Shown: in pieces, positions 1 through 8,325 of the stretch | Layout of the letters: each line of letters begins with the position of its first letter | Numbering within the stretch: the stretch's first letter is position 1 | DNA from: Streptomyces bambusae | GTDB lineage: Bacteria; Actinomycetota; Actinomycetes; Streptomycetales; Streptomycetaceae | Assembly (NCBI RefSeq): GCF_020532645.1 | Contig: NZ_JAJAUZ010000005.1 | Location: forward strand, 1-64,000 | DNA: 64,000 nucleotides | Direction of reading: 5' to 3' | Made by a program: the position numbers and the translations under genes | The notes under the pieces: generated by a model | Databases searched by the model: none | The model's input: the letters and a program-made list of their open reading frames with translations, nothing else | What the model was told of the DNA's origin: nothing

Positions 1-96
1 GCCCGGCTGCGGCAGCTCACCGCCGCCTACCACTCGGCGGCGGCCGAGGCGTTCGCGGCGGCCGAGGGCGCCCCGCGGGTGGTGGGGTCCCCGTGA
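1..96 (+). CDS. C-terminal end of an unknown protein (cut by window edge)
   Basis: The first frame stays open from base 1 to a TGA at 94-96 and gives 31 residues ending in VVGSP, rich in Ala. Codon third positions are almost all G/C, as in neighbouring genes. The stop overlaps the GTG start of the next gene (GTGA), so the two are probably one operon. Too little is present to name a function. Confidence 0.6.
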   Translation, partial: ARLRQLTAAYHSAAAEAFAAAEGAPRVVGSP

Positions 97-665
97 CCGA
101 GACCGCCGCCACCCGCATCACCGACGGCCTGGAGCCCAAGAACTGGCTCCTCGCCGTCACCCTGCTCGTCGGCTGGCACGCGGACCGGATGACCGGCGTC
201 GCCTGGGGCCTGGTCGCCGGCGTGTTCTGCGCGGCGCTGCCGGCCCTGTGGATCGGCTGGGGCCGGCGGCGCGGCTGGTGGGGCGACCGGCACGTGCGCC
301 GGCGTCAGGACCGGCTGCTGGTACTGCCGGGGATCATGGCCTCGGTGGCGGCGGGGATCGCCCTGATCGTGCTGCTCGACGGGCCGTTCGAGCTGGTGGC
401 CCTGATCGCCGCCATGCTGGTGGCGCTCGTGGTGTTCCTGGGTGTCACCACCGTGTGGAAGATCTCGTTTCACACGGCGGTGCCGGCAGGCGCGATCACC
501 GTGGCGGCAGTGGCCTTCGGACCGTGGGCGCTGGCCGCGGTGCCGCTGCTCGCACTGGTGGGCTGGTCCCGCGTGGTGCTGCGGGACCACACCACGGCAC
601 AGGTGTGGGCGGGCGCCCTGCTCGGTGCGCCGATCGCCGGTTTCGTGTTCACCGGCCTCAGCTGA
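93..665 (+). CDS. PAP2-like integral membrane protein
   Basis: This 190-residue protein starts at a GTG that overlaps the previous stop. It has about five hydrophobic segments. The C-terminal half keeps traces of PAP2 (phosphatidic acid phosphatase type 2) motifs: a SFHT element at the place of PSGH, and SRVVLRDHTTAQ matching the SRx5HxxxD motif, with Q where the last D is usual. A basic RHVRRRQDR stretch stands in for motif 1. Family members remove phosphate from lipid phosphates at the membrane, often polyprenyl phosphates. The missing D makes activity uncertain, so it may be a divergent or inactive member. It ends 12 nt before the convergent lipoprotein gene. Confidence 0.6.
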   Translation: MTETAATRITDGLEPKNWLLAVTLLVGWHADRMTGVAWGLVAGVFCAALPALWIGWGRRRGWWGDRHVRRRQDRLLVLPGIMASVAAGIALIVLLDGPFELVALIAAMLVALVVFLGVTTVWKISFHTAVPAGAITVAAVAFGPWALAAVPLLALVGWSRVVLRDHTTAQVWAGALLGAPIAGFVFTGLS

Positions 666-677
666 CCGGCCCGCGGC

Positions 678-1304
678 TCAGGGGGTGAACACCTGGTCCA
701 GGGTGTCGATCGCCCCGTCCTTGCCCAGCCGGTACGTGAACACCAGGCCCGAGTCCGGGTGCGCCTCCAGCCAGTCGAGGAACTCCTGGACACCGATGGG
801 CTGGTTCTCGGTGCTCGCCACGATCGGGTCGGTGACGGTGATGTTCGCGGCCTGGTTCAGCGGGATGAACGTCTCCTTGCCGACCGTCTCGAACGGCGCG
901 CCGTCCGAGTCGGGCGTGCCGCAGCCCCAGTTGCCGTGCCTGACGATGAGGGAGAGGAAGCCGCCCTCGGGGGTGTAGCGGTAGACGGCGATCTCGTCCG
1001 GGGAGATCGGCATCTTGTGGTCGCAGGTGGACCCGGGCTTCGGGACCCCGGGCTTGACCGGCTTGGCGGCGGGCGGCGCCGGCTTCTTCGACGCGGCCGC
1101 CGTCGGCTTCTCTGTGGTGCCGCCCGCCGGAGTGGCGGCCGTCGGCTCGGCCGGGGCCGTCGTGGCCGTACTGCCGCCCTTGCCCGCACCGGATCCGCCG
1201 CCGGCGGACGGCGCCTGGGCGCTGTCCTCCCCGTTGTTGCAGGCGGTGAGTGCCAGGGCGCCGACCAGGGCAAGGGCGGCGGCGAGGGTGCGTCTGTGGG
1301 CCAT
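678..1304 (-). CDS. Secreted lipoprotein of unknown function
   Basis: The 208-residue protein begins with a short basic region, a hydrophobic stretch and a lipobox LTAC, so the Cys near residue 22 should be lipidated and anchored on the outer face of the membrane. A Gly/Thr/Ala/Pro/Lys-rich linker (about residues 25-90) leads to a folded domain of about 115 residues with two Cys (STCDHK and WGCGTP) that could form a disulfide. The ATG is preceded by GGAGGAG about 9 nt upstream. I do not recognise the folded domain. The gene is monocistronic and faces the PAP2-like gene. Confidence 0.7.
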   Translation of the reverse strand: MAHRRTLAAALALVGALALTACNNGEDSAQAPSAGGGSGAGKGGSTATTAPAEPTAATPAGGTTEKPTAAASKKPAPPAAKPVKPGVPKPGSTCDHKMPISPDEIAVYRYTPEGGFLSLIVRHGNWGCGTPDSDGAPFETVGKETFIPLNQAANITVTDPIVASTENQPIGVQEFLDWLEAHPDSGLVFTYRLGKDGAIDTLDQVFTP

Positions 1305-1412
1305 GGTTCCGTCTCCTCCGTGGGAAGTCCGGCGACACCGTAGCGCGGCGCGGACGGGACGGAGAACGGCCGGATCCCGTTCGTCACAGAGCCGGGATCA
1401 CGCTGTTGCCCG

Positions 1413-2417
1413 TCAGCGAACTCGTCCGCCCGGGACGGATTCGAGCAGCACGCTGCCGAGGGCCGTGATGGTGTGCAGGACGGCGCCGCCGCGCCGGTTC
1501 GTGGTGATGAGGTTGGCGTTGCGCAGCACGGTCGCGTGCTGGCTGGCCGCGGCCGGTGTGACGCCGAGCCGGCGGGCGAGTTCCGTGGTGTTGCAGCCGT
1601 GCACGGTGGCCCGCAGCGCGGCCGCCCGGGTGCGGCCCAGCAGCGCCCCGAGGGCCTGCTCGGGTGGTTCGCCGTCCTCCCACAGCCGGGCGGCGGCCAC
1701 CGGATCGGTGAGGGTGGGCACGGACAGCACGTGCGGGGCGGTGTCGTCGGACGGGTCCCAGTACACCTCCGCCTCGCGGCGGCTGAACACCGTCGGGACG
1801 AGGACCAGGCCGCGGCCGCCGAGGCGGATGTCCTTGTCCCGCGGGTGGTCGACTTCCAGGACCGGCGGCCGCCAGCGGATCAGCGGCACGCACAGGGTCT
1901 CCAGCACCCGTTCGACCCCGCCGTCCAGGAGGGTCCGGGCGACATCGGCGCGTACGGCGTCCAGATGGGCGGCGGCGCGCGGCCACCAGGGGGCGACGGC
2001 CGTGCGGTGGACGGCCCGCAGTGCGTGCGCGACCTCCTCCCGCGCCTCCCGGTCGCCGTCGGCGAACCGCTTCACCCAGGGCAGGTGGCGGGGGTCGAAC
2101 CGCAGGTTGCCCAGTTCCTCCCGCAGCCGGTGGGCGGGGGTCGCGAGCAGGGACTCCGCGGCCTCGTCGATGTTCCCGGTGTCGCCGACGAGGGTGAACA
2201 GGTCCACGGCCGGCCCGGACCGCGGCAGCAGGGCCAGCAGCGGGCGGACCTCGGGGCCCAGTTCACGCGCGACCCTCGTCCGCCAGGGCCGGAACGGCAG
2301 GGTCCGGTCGGGGCAGTCCAGCAGGGACAGCGCCTGGTACGTCTCGGCGGCCGCGCCGACGGTGGTGCCGACGCGGGTCCTGGCCAGGTCCTCCGCCGTG
2401 AAGTGGATCCGTATCAC
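1413..2417 (-). CDS. ArsR-type winged-helix transcriptional regulator (DUF5937-like)
   Basis: The 334-residue protein has a large N-terminal region typical of the actinobacterial DUF5937 family. A C-terminal ArsR-like winged helix follows (about residues 250-320), with TTELARRLGVTPAAASQH as the recognition helix-turn-helix and a wing near TNRRGGAVLH. It is a probable DNA-binding repressor; its ligand is unknown and no metal-binding Cys cluster is visible. The GTG start has GGGGAG upstream. It is divergent from the S8 protease gene across a 349-nt gap, so it could control that gene or itself, but this is inference from position only. Confidence 0.75.
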   Translation of the reverse strand: MIRIHFTAEDLARTRVGTTVGAAAETYQALSLLDCPDRTLPFRPWRTRVARELGPEVRPLLALLPRSGPAVDLFTLVGDTGNIDEAAESLLATPAHRLREELGNLRFDPRHLPWVKRFADGDREAREEVAHALRAVHRTAVAPWWPRAAAHLDAVRADVARTLLDGGVERVLETLCVPLIRWRPPVLEVDHPRDKDIRLGGRGLVLVPTVFSRREAEVYWDPSDDTAPHVLSVPTLTDPVAAARLWEDGEPPEQALGALLGRTRAAALRATVHGCNTTELARRLGVTPAAASQHATVLRNANLITTNRRGGAVLHTITALGSVLLESVPGGRVR

Positions 2418-2689
2418 CGTGGTCTCCCCCTGCTTTCTCGCCCCGAGTCTGCGGTCCGCGGGGACCGGCGTCTACGAGGGTTTCAGCCCAGACTTAACGG
2501 GATGTCGCGGGGGCCGGCCGCGCCGCACAGTGGGGACCGGCGTATCGGAGCGCCGCACTGCGGATCCGCCGCCCGCCCCACGGGGGTGGGCGGGTGGCGG
2601 ACCGGGGCGCAACCGGCAGGGAACGCCGGATTCCGTACAAGTGGTCCGCACGGCAAGGGTTTTCCCTGCTTCCCTTCCCCTGCACCGGT

Positions 2690-2719
2690 CTGACATCTTG
2701 CGTTCACCCCTTTTATTGA
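2690..2719 (+). promoter_or_regulatory. Possible promoter of the S8 protease gene
   Basis: CTGACA at 2690-2695 and TATTGA at 2714-2719 are 18 nt apart and resemble a vegetative -35/-10 pair. It would place the transcript start just before the leader hairpin. This is seen by eye only. Confidence 0.3.
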
Positions 2720-2724
2720 GACAG

Positions 2725-2755
2725 CCCGGCGGCGCCCTGTGCACCGCCGGGTTTT
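2725..2755 (+). promoter_or_regulatory. Leader stem-loop with T-run ahead of the protease ribosome binding site
   Basis: CCCGGCGG (2725-2732) pairs perfectly with CCGCCGGG (2744-2751) and is followed at once by TTTT and then by the GGAGGA ribosome binding site. It has the shape of a small intrinsic terminator lying inside the leader, or of a 5' stabilising stem. Confidence 0.5.
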
Positions 2756-2766
2756 CGGAGGACGCA

Positions 2767-4587
2767 TTGATACCCCACATATTCAGTCGGCTTCGAACCC
2801 CCGTCGTGGCGGCCACCGCGCTGAGCGCCGCCCTGGCTCTTGCGAGCAGCACCGCCTTCGCGGACACCAACCCGCCGGCCGGTCAGCCGGCGGCCAAGGC
2901 CGCCAAGGCTCCCGCGGCCGCCACCGCGTCCGCCTCGGCGAAGACGGCCGGCTGGGTCGCCGGCACCCGTGCCTACCTGGTGATCACCGCCCCCGGTGAC
3001 AGCACCGCGGTCCGCACGGCCGTCGCGAACAACGGCGGTACGGTCTTCGCGAACTACGACGCGATCGGCGTCATCGTCGCCCACTCCGCCTCGGCCGGCT
3101 TCGCCTCGGCGATGCGCGGCGTCAGCGGCGTGCAGCAGGTCGGTGCGACCCGTACCTCCGACGTGCCGGCGGACGCCTACAACCCGGCGCTGCCCGCGAA
3201 CCCGTCGCAGACGACGACCACGCTGACCGAGTCGAACCGCTGGGACATGACCCAGATCAAGGCCGACCAGGCCTGGGCGGTCACCACCGGCTCCGCCACC
3301 GTCAAGGTCGGCATCCTGGACACCGGTGTGGACGACCAGCACCAGGACCTGGCCCCGAACTTCAACGCCGCCGACTCGGCGTCCTGCGCCTACGGCAAGG
3401 CGGACACCCGGGCCGGTGCGTGGCGCGACGTCGGCACCCACGGCACCCACGTGGCCGGTACGGTCGCGGCCGCCAAGAACGGCAAGGGCGTCATCGGTGT
3501 CGCCCCGGGCGTGAAGATCTCCTCGGTGCGCATCGCCGAGCCGGGCAGCAGCCTGTTCTTCGCCGAGAACACCGTCTGCGGCTTCATGTGGGCCGGTGAC
3601 CACGGCTTCAAGGTCACCAACAACAGCTACTACACGGACCCGTGGCAGTTCAACTGCCCGGACAACGTGGACCAGGCCGCCATCATCGAGGGCGTCCGGC
3701 GCGCGCAGGTGTACGCGGAGAGCAAGGGCTCGCTGCAGGTCGCGGCCGCCGGCAACAGCAACTACGACCTGGCGAACAAGACGACCGACAGCGAGTCCCC
3801 GAACGACTCCACCCCGGTCACCCGCACCATCACCAACGCCTGCCTGGACATCCCGACCGAGCTGCCGGGCGTCGTGACCGTGGCCGCCATGGGCAACGGC
3901 AACGTCAAGGCCTCGTACTCGAACTTCGGCAACGGCGTCATCGACATCGCGGCCCCCGGCGGCGACGGTGCCTCGGGCGTCTACTCCACCCTGCCGGGCG
4001 GCAAGTACGGCAACATGAACGGCACCTCGATGGCGTCGCCGCACGTCGCCGGTGTCGCCGCGCTGATCGCCAGCACCAACCCCGGCTACACCCCGGCGGA
4101 CATCCGCACGGCGCTGGGCGTCCAGGCGAACGACACCGCCTGCCCGTCCGACAGCCGCTGCACCGGCACCACGACGAAGAACGGCTTCTTCGGCGAGGGC
4201 CAGACCGACGCCCTGAAGGCCGTCGGCAGCACCCCGCCGCCCGGGAAGTTCTTCGAGACCACCACGGACGTCACCATCGTCGACCGGTCGACGGTGGACA
4301 GCCCGCTGACCGTCTCCGGCGTCACCGGCAACGCCCCGGCGGCCCTCAAGGTCGGTGTGGACATCAAGCACACCTACCGCGGTGACCTGGTCGTCTCCCT
4401 GGTCGCGCCGGACGGTTCGGTGTACCTGCTGGAGGACTTCGCCAACAGCGACAGCACGGACAACGTCATCAAGACGTACACGGTGAACGCCTCCTCGGAG
4501 GTCGCCAACGGTACGTGGAAGCTGCGTGTCCAGGACATCGCGAACCAGGACGTCGGCAAGATCGACGCCTGGAACCTGACCTTCTAG
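2767..4587 (+). CDS. Secreted S8 subtilisin-like serine protease with C-terminal P-domain
   Basis: The TTG at 2767 is chosen because GGAGGA lies 5 nt upstream and a Sec signal peptide follows at once (cleavage near AFA-DT, residue 32). This gives 606 residues. A propeptide-like region (about 50-140) precedes the catalytic domain, with Asp185 in ILDTGVDD, His225 in THGTHVAG, oxyanion Asn330 in AAGNSN and Ser421 in NGTSMASPH. Residues about 495-606 form a P/homo-B domain (HTYRGDLVVSLVAPDG), usual in proprotein-convertase-type proteases and many Streptomyces extracellular proteases. It probably acts outside the cell in protein degradation. The gene is alone and ends in a strong hairpin. Confidence 0.93.
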   Translation: MIPHIFSRLRTPVVAATALSAALALASSTAFADTNPPAGQPAAKAAKAPAAATASASAKTAGWVAGTRAYLVITAPGDSTAVRTAVANNGGTVFANYDAIGVIVAHSASAGFASAMRGVSGVQQVGATRTSDVPADAYNPALPANPSQTTTTLTESNRWDMTQIKADQAWAVTTGSATVKVGILDTGVDDQHQDLAPNFNAADSASCAYGKADTRAGAWRDVGTHGTHVAGTVAAAKNGKGVIGVAPGVKISSVRIAEPGSSLFFAENTVCGFMWAGDHGFKVTNNSYYTDPWQFNCPDNVDQAAIIEGVRRAQVYAESKGSLQVAAAGNSNYDLANKTTDSESPNDSTPVTRTITNACLDIPTELPGVVTVAAMGNGNVKASYSNFGNGVIDIAAPGGDGASGVYSTLPGGKYGNMNGTSMASPHVAGVAALIASTNPGYTPADIRTALGVQANDTACPSDSRCTGTTTKNGFFGEGQTDALKAVGSTPPPGKFFETTTDVTIVDRSTVDSPLTVSGVTGNAPAALKVGVDIKHTYRGDLVVSLVAPDGSVYLLEDFANSDSTDNVIKTYTVNASSEVANGTWKLRVQDIANQDVGKIDAWNLTF

Positions 4588-4628
4588 GTCCGGTTCCGCC
4601 ACCGGCCATCACCGGTAACCCCCCACAG

Positions 4629-4673
4629 CACCGCCCCCGGGACCCCGCCGTTACGGCCGGGACCCGGGGGCGG
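4629..4673 (+). terminator. Transcription terminator of the protease gene
   Basis: A 13-bp perfect stem made from CACCGCCCCCGGG and its complement, extended inward by further pairs, begins 41 nt after the protease stop codon and is followed by a short T run. Like many actinomycete terminators it has no long U tract. Confidence 0.7.
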
Positions 4674-4688
4674 TGTTTCAATGCGGGG

Positions 4689-5063
4689 GTGACCGGATTC
4701 CTCAGACGCTCCCTCGGCCGCCCCGCCGCGCAGGCCGCGCCCGCCGCCCCGCCCGGGGTGCACTGCATGCTGCGGCGGACCGCCCTGGCCCGCCGCTGGC
4801 GCCCCGGCCGGCTGCTGACCGGGGCCGTCCCGCTGGGCTGGGCGCCGTCGTTCGGCCGCGGCAGCCTCCAGACCCTGCCCGCCGACCTGCGGCGTACCGG
4901 CGTGCGCGGCCCGACGGTCCGGGAGGGCATGTCGGTCAACCCCGGCTCGCGGATCGTGGAGTGCGGCTCCGCCGAGGGGCCGGTGCTGATCGCGGTGATG
5001 CCGGGCGACCTGGCTGCGGTACTGGCCGCGGTCCCGGAGGCGGCTCCTGCCGCGGACGGCTGA
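4689..5063 (+). CDS. Hypothetical basic protein (possibly DUF2550/PH-like)
   Basis: The GTG at 4689 opens 124 residues right after the terminator hairpin. The order of elements (MLRR...W..G.LLTG...LGWAPSF...PADLRRTGV..P...VNPGSRIVECG...VLIAVMPGDLAAVL) recalls the small PH-like DUF2550 proteins of actinomycetes, but the N-terminal membrane segment of that family is missing, so the link is weak. It is probably cytosolic. No ribosome binding site is obvious. It converges on the SAP-domain gene. Confidence 0.5.
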   Translation: MTGFLRRSLGRPAAQAAPAAPPGVHCMLRRTALARRWRPGRLLTGAVPLGWAPSFGRGSLQTLPADLRRTGVRGPTVREGMSVNPGSRIVECGSAEGPVLIAVMPGDLAAVLAAVPEAAPAADG

Positions 5064-5087
5064 GGCCGCCGCTCCTCCCGGCCGGGG

Positions 5088-5741
5088 TCAGTGTCGCGGC
5101 CGGGCCCGGTGGGTCTGCCAGGCGGCGAGCGCCTCGGCCCGGCCGGCCCCGGGGTGCGCCGCGTGCCAGTCGCGCAGGAAGCGGTTGAGCTCGAACTGCT
5201 CGCCGATCTCCTGCGGGCGGGCCGCCTCGTCCCGGGTCTCCCGCCAGTGCCGGGCCGCGTCCGCGAGGGTGCGGCCGGCGTTCCCGGCGATGTAGGCGCG
5301 CATGAACGCGTCGAAGTGGAAGGCGGGTCCGAGTTCCTCGCGGAACCATGCCCGCAGCACCTGGCTGCAGCGCTGTCCCTCGGGGATGACGCTGGTGCCG
5401 TCGACCGGAGCGGTCAGCTGGCGGGCCGAGGGGCGGCGGGGCGCGGCGTCACGGGCGGGCAGCGGCCTGCCGTCGAGAGCGGCGGCGAGGCGTTCCGTCA
5501 GCGCCGCCTTGCCGCCTCCGACGGGTACGGCGAGCAGCCGGGCGAGTCCGGTGAGTTCGGCCAGGGTCCAGTACCAGCGGAGGAGTTCGGTGCCGGTCAG
5601 GGCGGCCGTCAGAGCGGGCCGGGCCGGGTCGCCGGGCCTCACGCGGGGCCGCTGTCGAACCGGCTGCGAGCCGTGGACATGCCAGAGGATCTCATCCAAT
5701 GATCGTAACCCGGGCGTTCCCGGTCTCCGCCGGGCCGGCAC
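5088..5741 (-). CDS. SAP-domain/DUF6434-type cytoplasmic protein
   Basis: The core (ALTGTELLRWYWTLAELTGLARLL...GGGKAALTERLAAALDG) matches the SAP-like module of DUF6434 proteins. It is followed by a second domain containing TSVIPEGQRCSQVLRAWFREELG and HFDAFMRAYIAGNAGRTLADA. The role is unknown; SAP folds often bind DNA. The open frame starts at GTG 5741 with GAGG upstream, but its first 33 codons include TTA, TCA and TTG and lack the usual GC bias. The GTG at 5642, giving 184 residues, may be the true start. If the long form is real, the TTA at 5706-5708 would make it bldA-dependent. Confidence 0.65.
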   Translation of the reverse strand: MPARRRPGTPGLRSLDEILWHVHGSQPVRQRPRVRPGDPARPALTAALTGTELLRWYWTLAELTGLARLLAVPVGGGKAALTERLAAALDGRPLPARDAAPRRPSARQLTAPVDGTSVIPEGQRCSQVLRAWFREELGPAFHFDAFMRAYIAGNAGRTLADAARHWRETRDEAARPQEIGEQFELNRFLRDWHAAHPGAGRAEALAAWQTHRARPRH

Positions 5742-5757
5742 GGCCTAACCTCGGGGC

Positions 5758-6213
5758 ATGACCGACAGCAACGACGCAGCGCAGCTCGACGGGCTCGCCT
5801 TCCTCCGCGCCATCATCGACGGCCGGATCCCGCAGCCCCCCATGTCGAAGACCCTCGGATTCCGGCTGGTGAGCGCGGAACCCGGCACGGCGGTGTTCGA
5901 GGGCGAGACCGGCGAATACCTGTACAACCCGATGGGAACGGTGCACGGCGGCTACTTCGCCACCCTGCTGGACTCGGCGCTGGGCTGCGCGGTGCTCACC
6001 CGGCTGCCGGCCGGCGTGGGCTACACGACGGCCCAGCTCAACCTGAACCTGCTGCGGCCGGCCACGGCCGCCACCGGCAAGCTGCGGGCCACCGGCACCG
6101 CACTGCACATCGGCCGGACGCTGGCCACGTCGGAAGCCCGGCTGGTGGGCATCGAGGACGGCAAGCTCTACGCCCACGCCACCACGACCTGTGCGGTCTA
6201 TCCGGCCTGCTGA
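5758..6213 (+). CDS. PaaI-family hotdog thioesterase
   Basis: The 151-residue protein has the hotdog signature NPMGTVHGGYFATLLDSALG (about residues 60-80), with the HGG and D residues used by PaaI-type acyl-CoA thioesterases to hydrolyse CoA thioesters in the cytosol. Its length fits the family. The substrate is unknown; an aromatic or medium-chain acyl-CoA is usual. There is no good ribosome binding site in front of the ATG, only CGGGGC. The gene is divergent from the SAP-domain gene and its last 16 bases overlap the 3' end of the convergent DUF6158 gene. Confidence 0.88.
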   Translation: MTDSNDAAQLDGLAFLRAIIDGRIPQPPMSKTLGFRLVSAEPGTAVFEGETGEYLYNPMGTVHGGYFATLLDSALGCAVLTRLPAGVGYTTAQLNLNLLRPATAATGKLRATGTALHIGRTLATSEARLVGIEDGKLYAHATTTCAVYPAC

Positions 6214-6449
6214 ACGGCGCCCCGGGCCCGGGCACCGGCCCGGGTGCGGCTCGGGGAGGTGGCCCGCCGGGGGTGCCGGCGCAGGTACTCGTCCTCCAGC
6301 TCGGCCATCCTGTGACTGTGCGTGTCCAGGGCCTCGTCCGAGCCGTGCAGCAGGGTCTCGTGCCGGGTCCGGTGGATGGCCTCCAGCTCCTTGAGCAGCC
6401 TGTCCTCGGCAAGCTCTCCCGGCGGTACGCCTTCGTGGTGATCGGGCAT
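6198..6449 (-). CDS. DUF6158-family small protein
   Basis: The ATG at 6449 is chosen because GGAGGAG lies 6 nt upstream; this gives 83 residues. The protein is helical and charged (ELAEDRLLKELEAIHRTRHETLLHGSDEALDTH) and has a basic C-terminus. It matches my memory of the Streptomyces DUF6158 family, whose function is not known. The stop (TAG, 6198-6200) lies inside the end of the PaaI gene, so the two transcripts overlap tail to tail. Confidence 0.7.
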   Translation of the reverse strand: MPDHHEGVPPGELAEDRLLKELEAIHRTRHETLLHGSDEALDTHSHRMAELEDEYLRRHPRRATSPSRTRAGARARGAVQQAG

Positions 6450-6676
6450 CGCTGACTCCTCCCGGAATCCGTCTCCCCCGACCAGCATGTGCCCCGTCGC
6501 CCGGCCCGGCATCCGGACTGCGGAGGCGGCCCGCTAGCGTGTGCGAAACCCGGAGCGGACGCTCGCCGTCCGCTCCGGAAAAATCTTCGGCGGATTTCCG
6601 TTATCGCGCGGGCGCCCCGGGGTCTCCCAGGTGTTGGGCAACATCGTCGTCCGGGACAGGCAGGGTTGATCGGAAC

Positions 6677-8275
6677 ATGGGCATACAGCAGGGAACGGCA
6701 CTGGTCGTGGCCGCTCAGGGCGGCGACATGCGGGCGCAGGACGAACTCGTCGGCGCGTACCTGCCGCTCGTCTACAACGTGGTCGGCCGGGCGCTGAACG
6801 GCCATGCCGACACCGACGACGTGGTGCAGGACACCATGCTGCGGGCCCTGGACGGTCTGGGCGGCCTGCGGACGCCCGAGAGTTTCCGCTCCTGGCTGGT
6901 GGCGATCGCCATGAACCGGGTACGGGCCCACTGGCAGGACCGCCAGGCCCGGCAGGCGGCCACCGGCGCGACCGGACTGGACTCGGCGTACGACGTCGCC
7001 GACCCGGGGGCCGATTTCGTGGACCTGACGGTGGTCCGGCTGAACCTGACCGGGCAGCGGCTGGAGACCGCCGAGGCGACCCGCTGGCTGGAGCCCGACG
7101 ACCGGGCCCTGCTGTCCCTGTGGTGGCTGGAGTGCGCCGGTGAGCTGACCCGCACCGAGGTCGCGGAGGCGCTGGAGCTGTCCCCGCAGCACGCGGCGGT
7201 GCGGGTGCAGCGGATGAAGGCGCAGCTGGAGTCCGCACGGGTGGTCGTGCGCGCCGTGCAGGCGCAGCCGCCGTGTCCGGCGCTGGCCTCGGGTCTGGAG
7301 ACGTGGGATGGCGTGCCGAGCGCCCTGTGGCGCAAGCGAATAGCCCGGCACGCCCGGGACTGCGTCCGCTGCTCGGGGCTGTGGAGCGGACTGTTCCCCG
7401 CCGAGGGGCTGCTGGCCGGGCTGGGCCTGGTCGCGCCGGCGGCGGGCCTGATCGCCGCCACCCGGGAGTCCGCGGCGGCCGGCATGGCCTCGGTCGGGTA
7501 CGGCACGTCGGTGGCGGCGGGCGCCGGGTCCCGCGGGGCCCGGCGGGCGCTGCAGCGGCGCCGCGGCCGGCGCCGGGCGGTGGCCGCCGGTGCGGTGGCC
7601 GTGGTCGCGGTGTCGGGCGGCGCGTTCTGGCTGTTCGGCGGTGACGAGGAGCAGGCCGAGCGGTCCCGGCCGCTGGCGGCCCCCGCCGAGCCGGTGTCGG
7701 ACCCGGCCCTTCCCTCGCCGTCCGCCTCTCCTTCCGCTTCGGCTTCGCCCTCCGCGTCGCCGTCGCCGAGCGCGACCCGCTCGCCGAGCCCGTCGGCGAC
7801 GACCCGTACGCCCACGCCCGCCCCGAAGCCGGCGAAGACGACGGCGAAGCCGCGCCCGGCCGCGACCCGCGCCCCGGGGGGCTCCGGCGGCGCGACCGGG
7901 ACGGCCGGGAAGGTCATATCGCTCGTCAACAAGGAACGCGCGGCGGCCGGCTGCGGCCCGCTGACGTCCAACTCCAAGCTGACGGCGGCGGCCCAGGGCC
8001 ACTCGGACGACATGGCCGCGCGGGACTACTTCGACCACACCAACCCGGACGGCGACGGCCCCGGCGAGCGGGTGACGGCCGCCGGCTACCGCTGGTCGAC
8101 GTACGGGGAGAACATCGCGCGGGGCCAGCAGTCGGCGGCGGACGTGATGGACTCGTGGATGAACAGCTCCGGGCACCGGGCGAACATCCTCAACTGCTCG
8201 TTCAAGGAGATCGGCATCGGCATCCACTCCGGCTCGGGCGGCCCCTGGTGGACGCAGGTCTTCGGCGCGCAGTGA
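6677..8275 (+). CDS. ECF sigma factor fused to zinc-anti-sigma-like motif, membrane helix and extracellular CAP domain
   Basis: From the ATG at 6677 there are 532 residues. About 10-80 is sigma-70 region 2 (DDVVQDTMLRALDGL, then FRSWLVAIAMNRVR). About 135-190 is region 4 with its helix-turn-helix (EVAEALELSPQHAAVRVQRMK). His225, Cys229 and Cys232 form the Hx3Cx2C signature of zinc-binding anti-sigma domains. Near 300-320 lies one transmembrane helix, then a Ser/Pro/Thr-rich spacer. Residues about 412-532 are a CAP/SCP domain (GHSDDMAARDYFDH, YGENIARG, SGHRANIL). Inferred role: a membrane-tethered sigma factor controlled by its own anti-sigma part and an outside sensor. The gene is monocistronic and convergent with the roadblock operon. 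Confidence 0.88.
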   Translation: MGIQQGTALVVAAQGGDMRAQDELVGAYLPLVYNVVGRALNGHADTDDVVQDTMLRALDGLGGLRTPESFRSWLVAIAMNRVRAHWQDRQARQAATGATGLDSAYDVADPGADFVDLTVVRLNLTGQRLETAEATRWLEPDDRALLSLWWLECAGELTRTEVAEALELSPQHAAVRVQRMKAQLESARVVVRAVQAQPPCPALASGLETWDGVPSALWRKRIARHARDCVRCSGLWSGLFPAEGLLAGLGLVAPAAGLIAATRESAAAGMASVGYGTSVAAGAGSRGARRALQRRRGRRRAVAAGAVAVVAVSGGAFWLFGGDEEQAERSRPLAAPAEPVSDPALPSPSASPSASASPSASPSPSATRSPSPSATTRTPTPAPKPAKTTAKPRPAATRAPGGSGGATGTAGKVISLVNKERAAAGCGPLTSNSKLTAAAQGHSDDMAARDYFDHTNPDGDGPGERVTAAGYRWSTYGENIARGQQSAADVMDSWMNSSGHRANILNCSFKEIGIGIHSGSGGPWWTQVFGAQ

Positions 8276-8283
8276 CCGTGCCC

Positions 8284-8317
8284 CGCCGGGCCGGCTCCCT
8301 CGTGGGGCGGCCCGGCG
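8284..8317. terminator. Bidirectional terminator between sigma-CAP and roadblock genes
   Basis: CGCCGGGCCG (8284-8293) and CGGCCCGGCG (8308-8317) form a perfect 10-bp stem with a 14-nt loop. It lies 8 nt beyond each of the two convergent stop codons. Confidence 0.65.
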
Positions 8318-8325
8318 GCTCCGGG

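Larger units (their letters stand above)
2418..2766. other. Divergent intergenic region (349 nt)
   Basis: This gap separates the start of the ArsR-type regulator from the start of the S8 protease. It holds a possible promoter at 2690-2719 and a leader hairpin at 2725-2751 for the protease. The frames crossing it lack codon bias, so I see no small gene. Confidence 0.5.

Noticed and set aside
2713-4602. A 629-codon frame opposite the S8 protease
   Set aside because: Antisense shadow; product is Val/Gly/Arg/Asp-rich without any recognisable domain.
5643-5741. N-terminal extension of the SAP-domain protein with a TTA codon
   Set aside because: Codon use there (TTA, TCA, TTG, AGA, GGA) is not like coding DNA of this window, so I do not count this TTA as a bldA signal.
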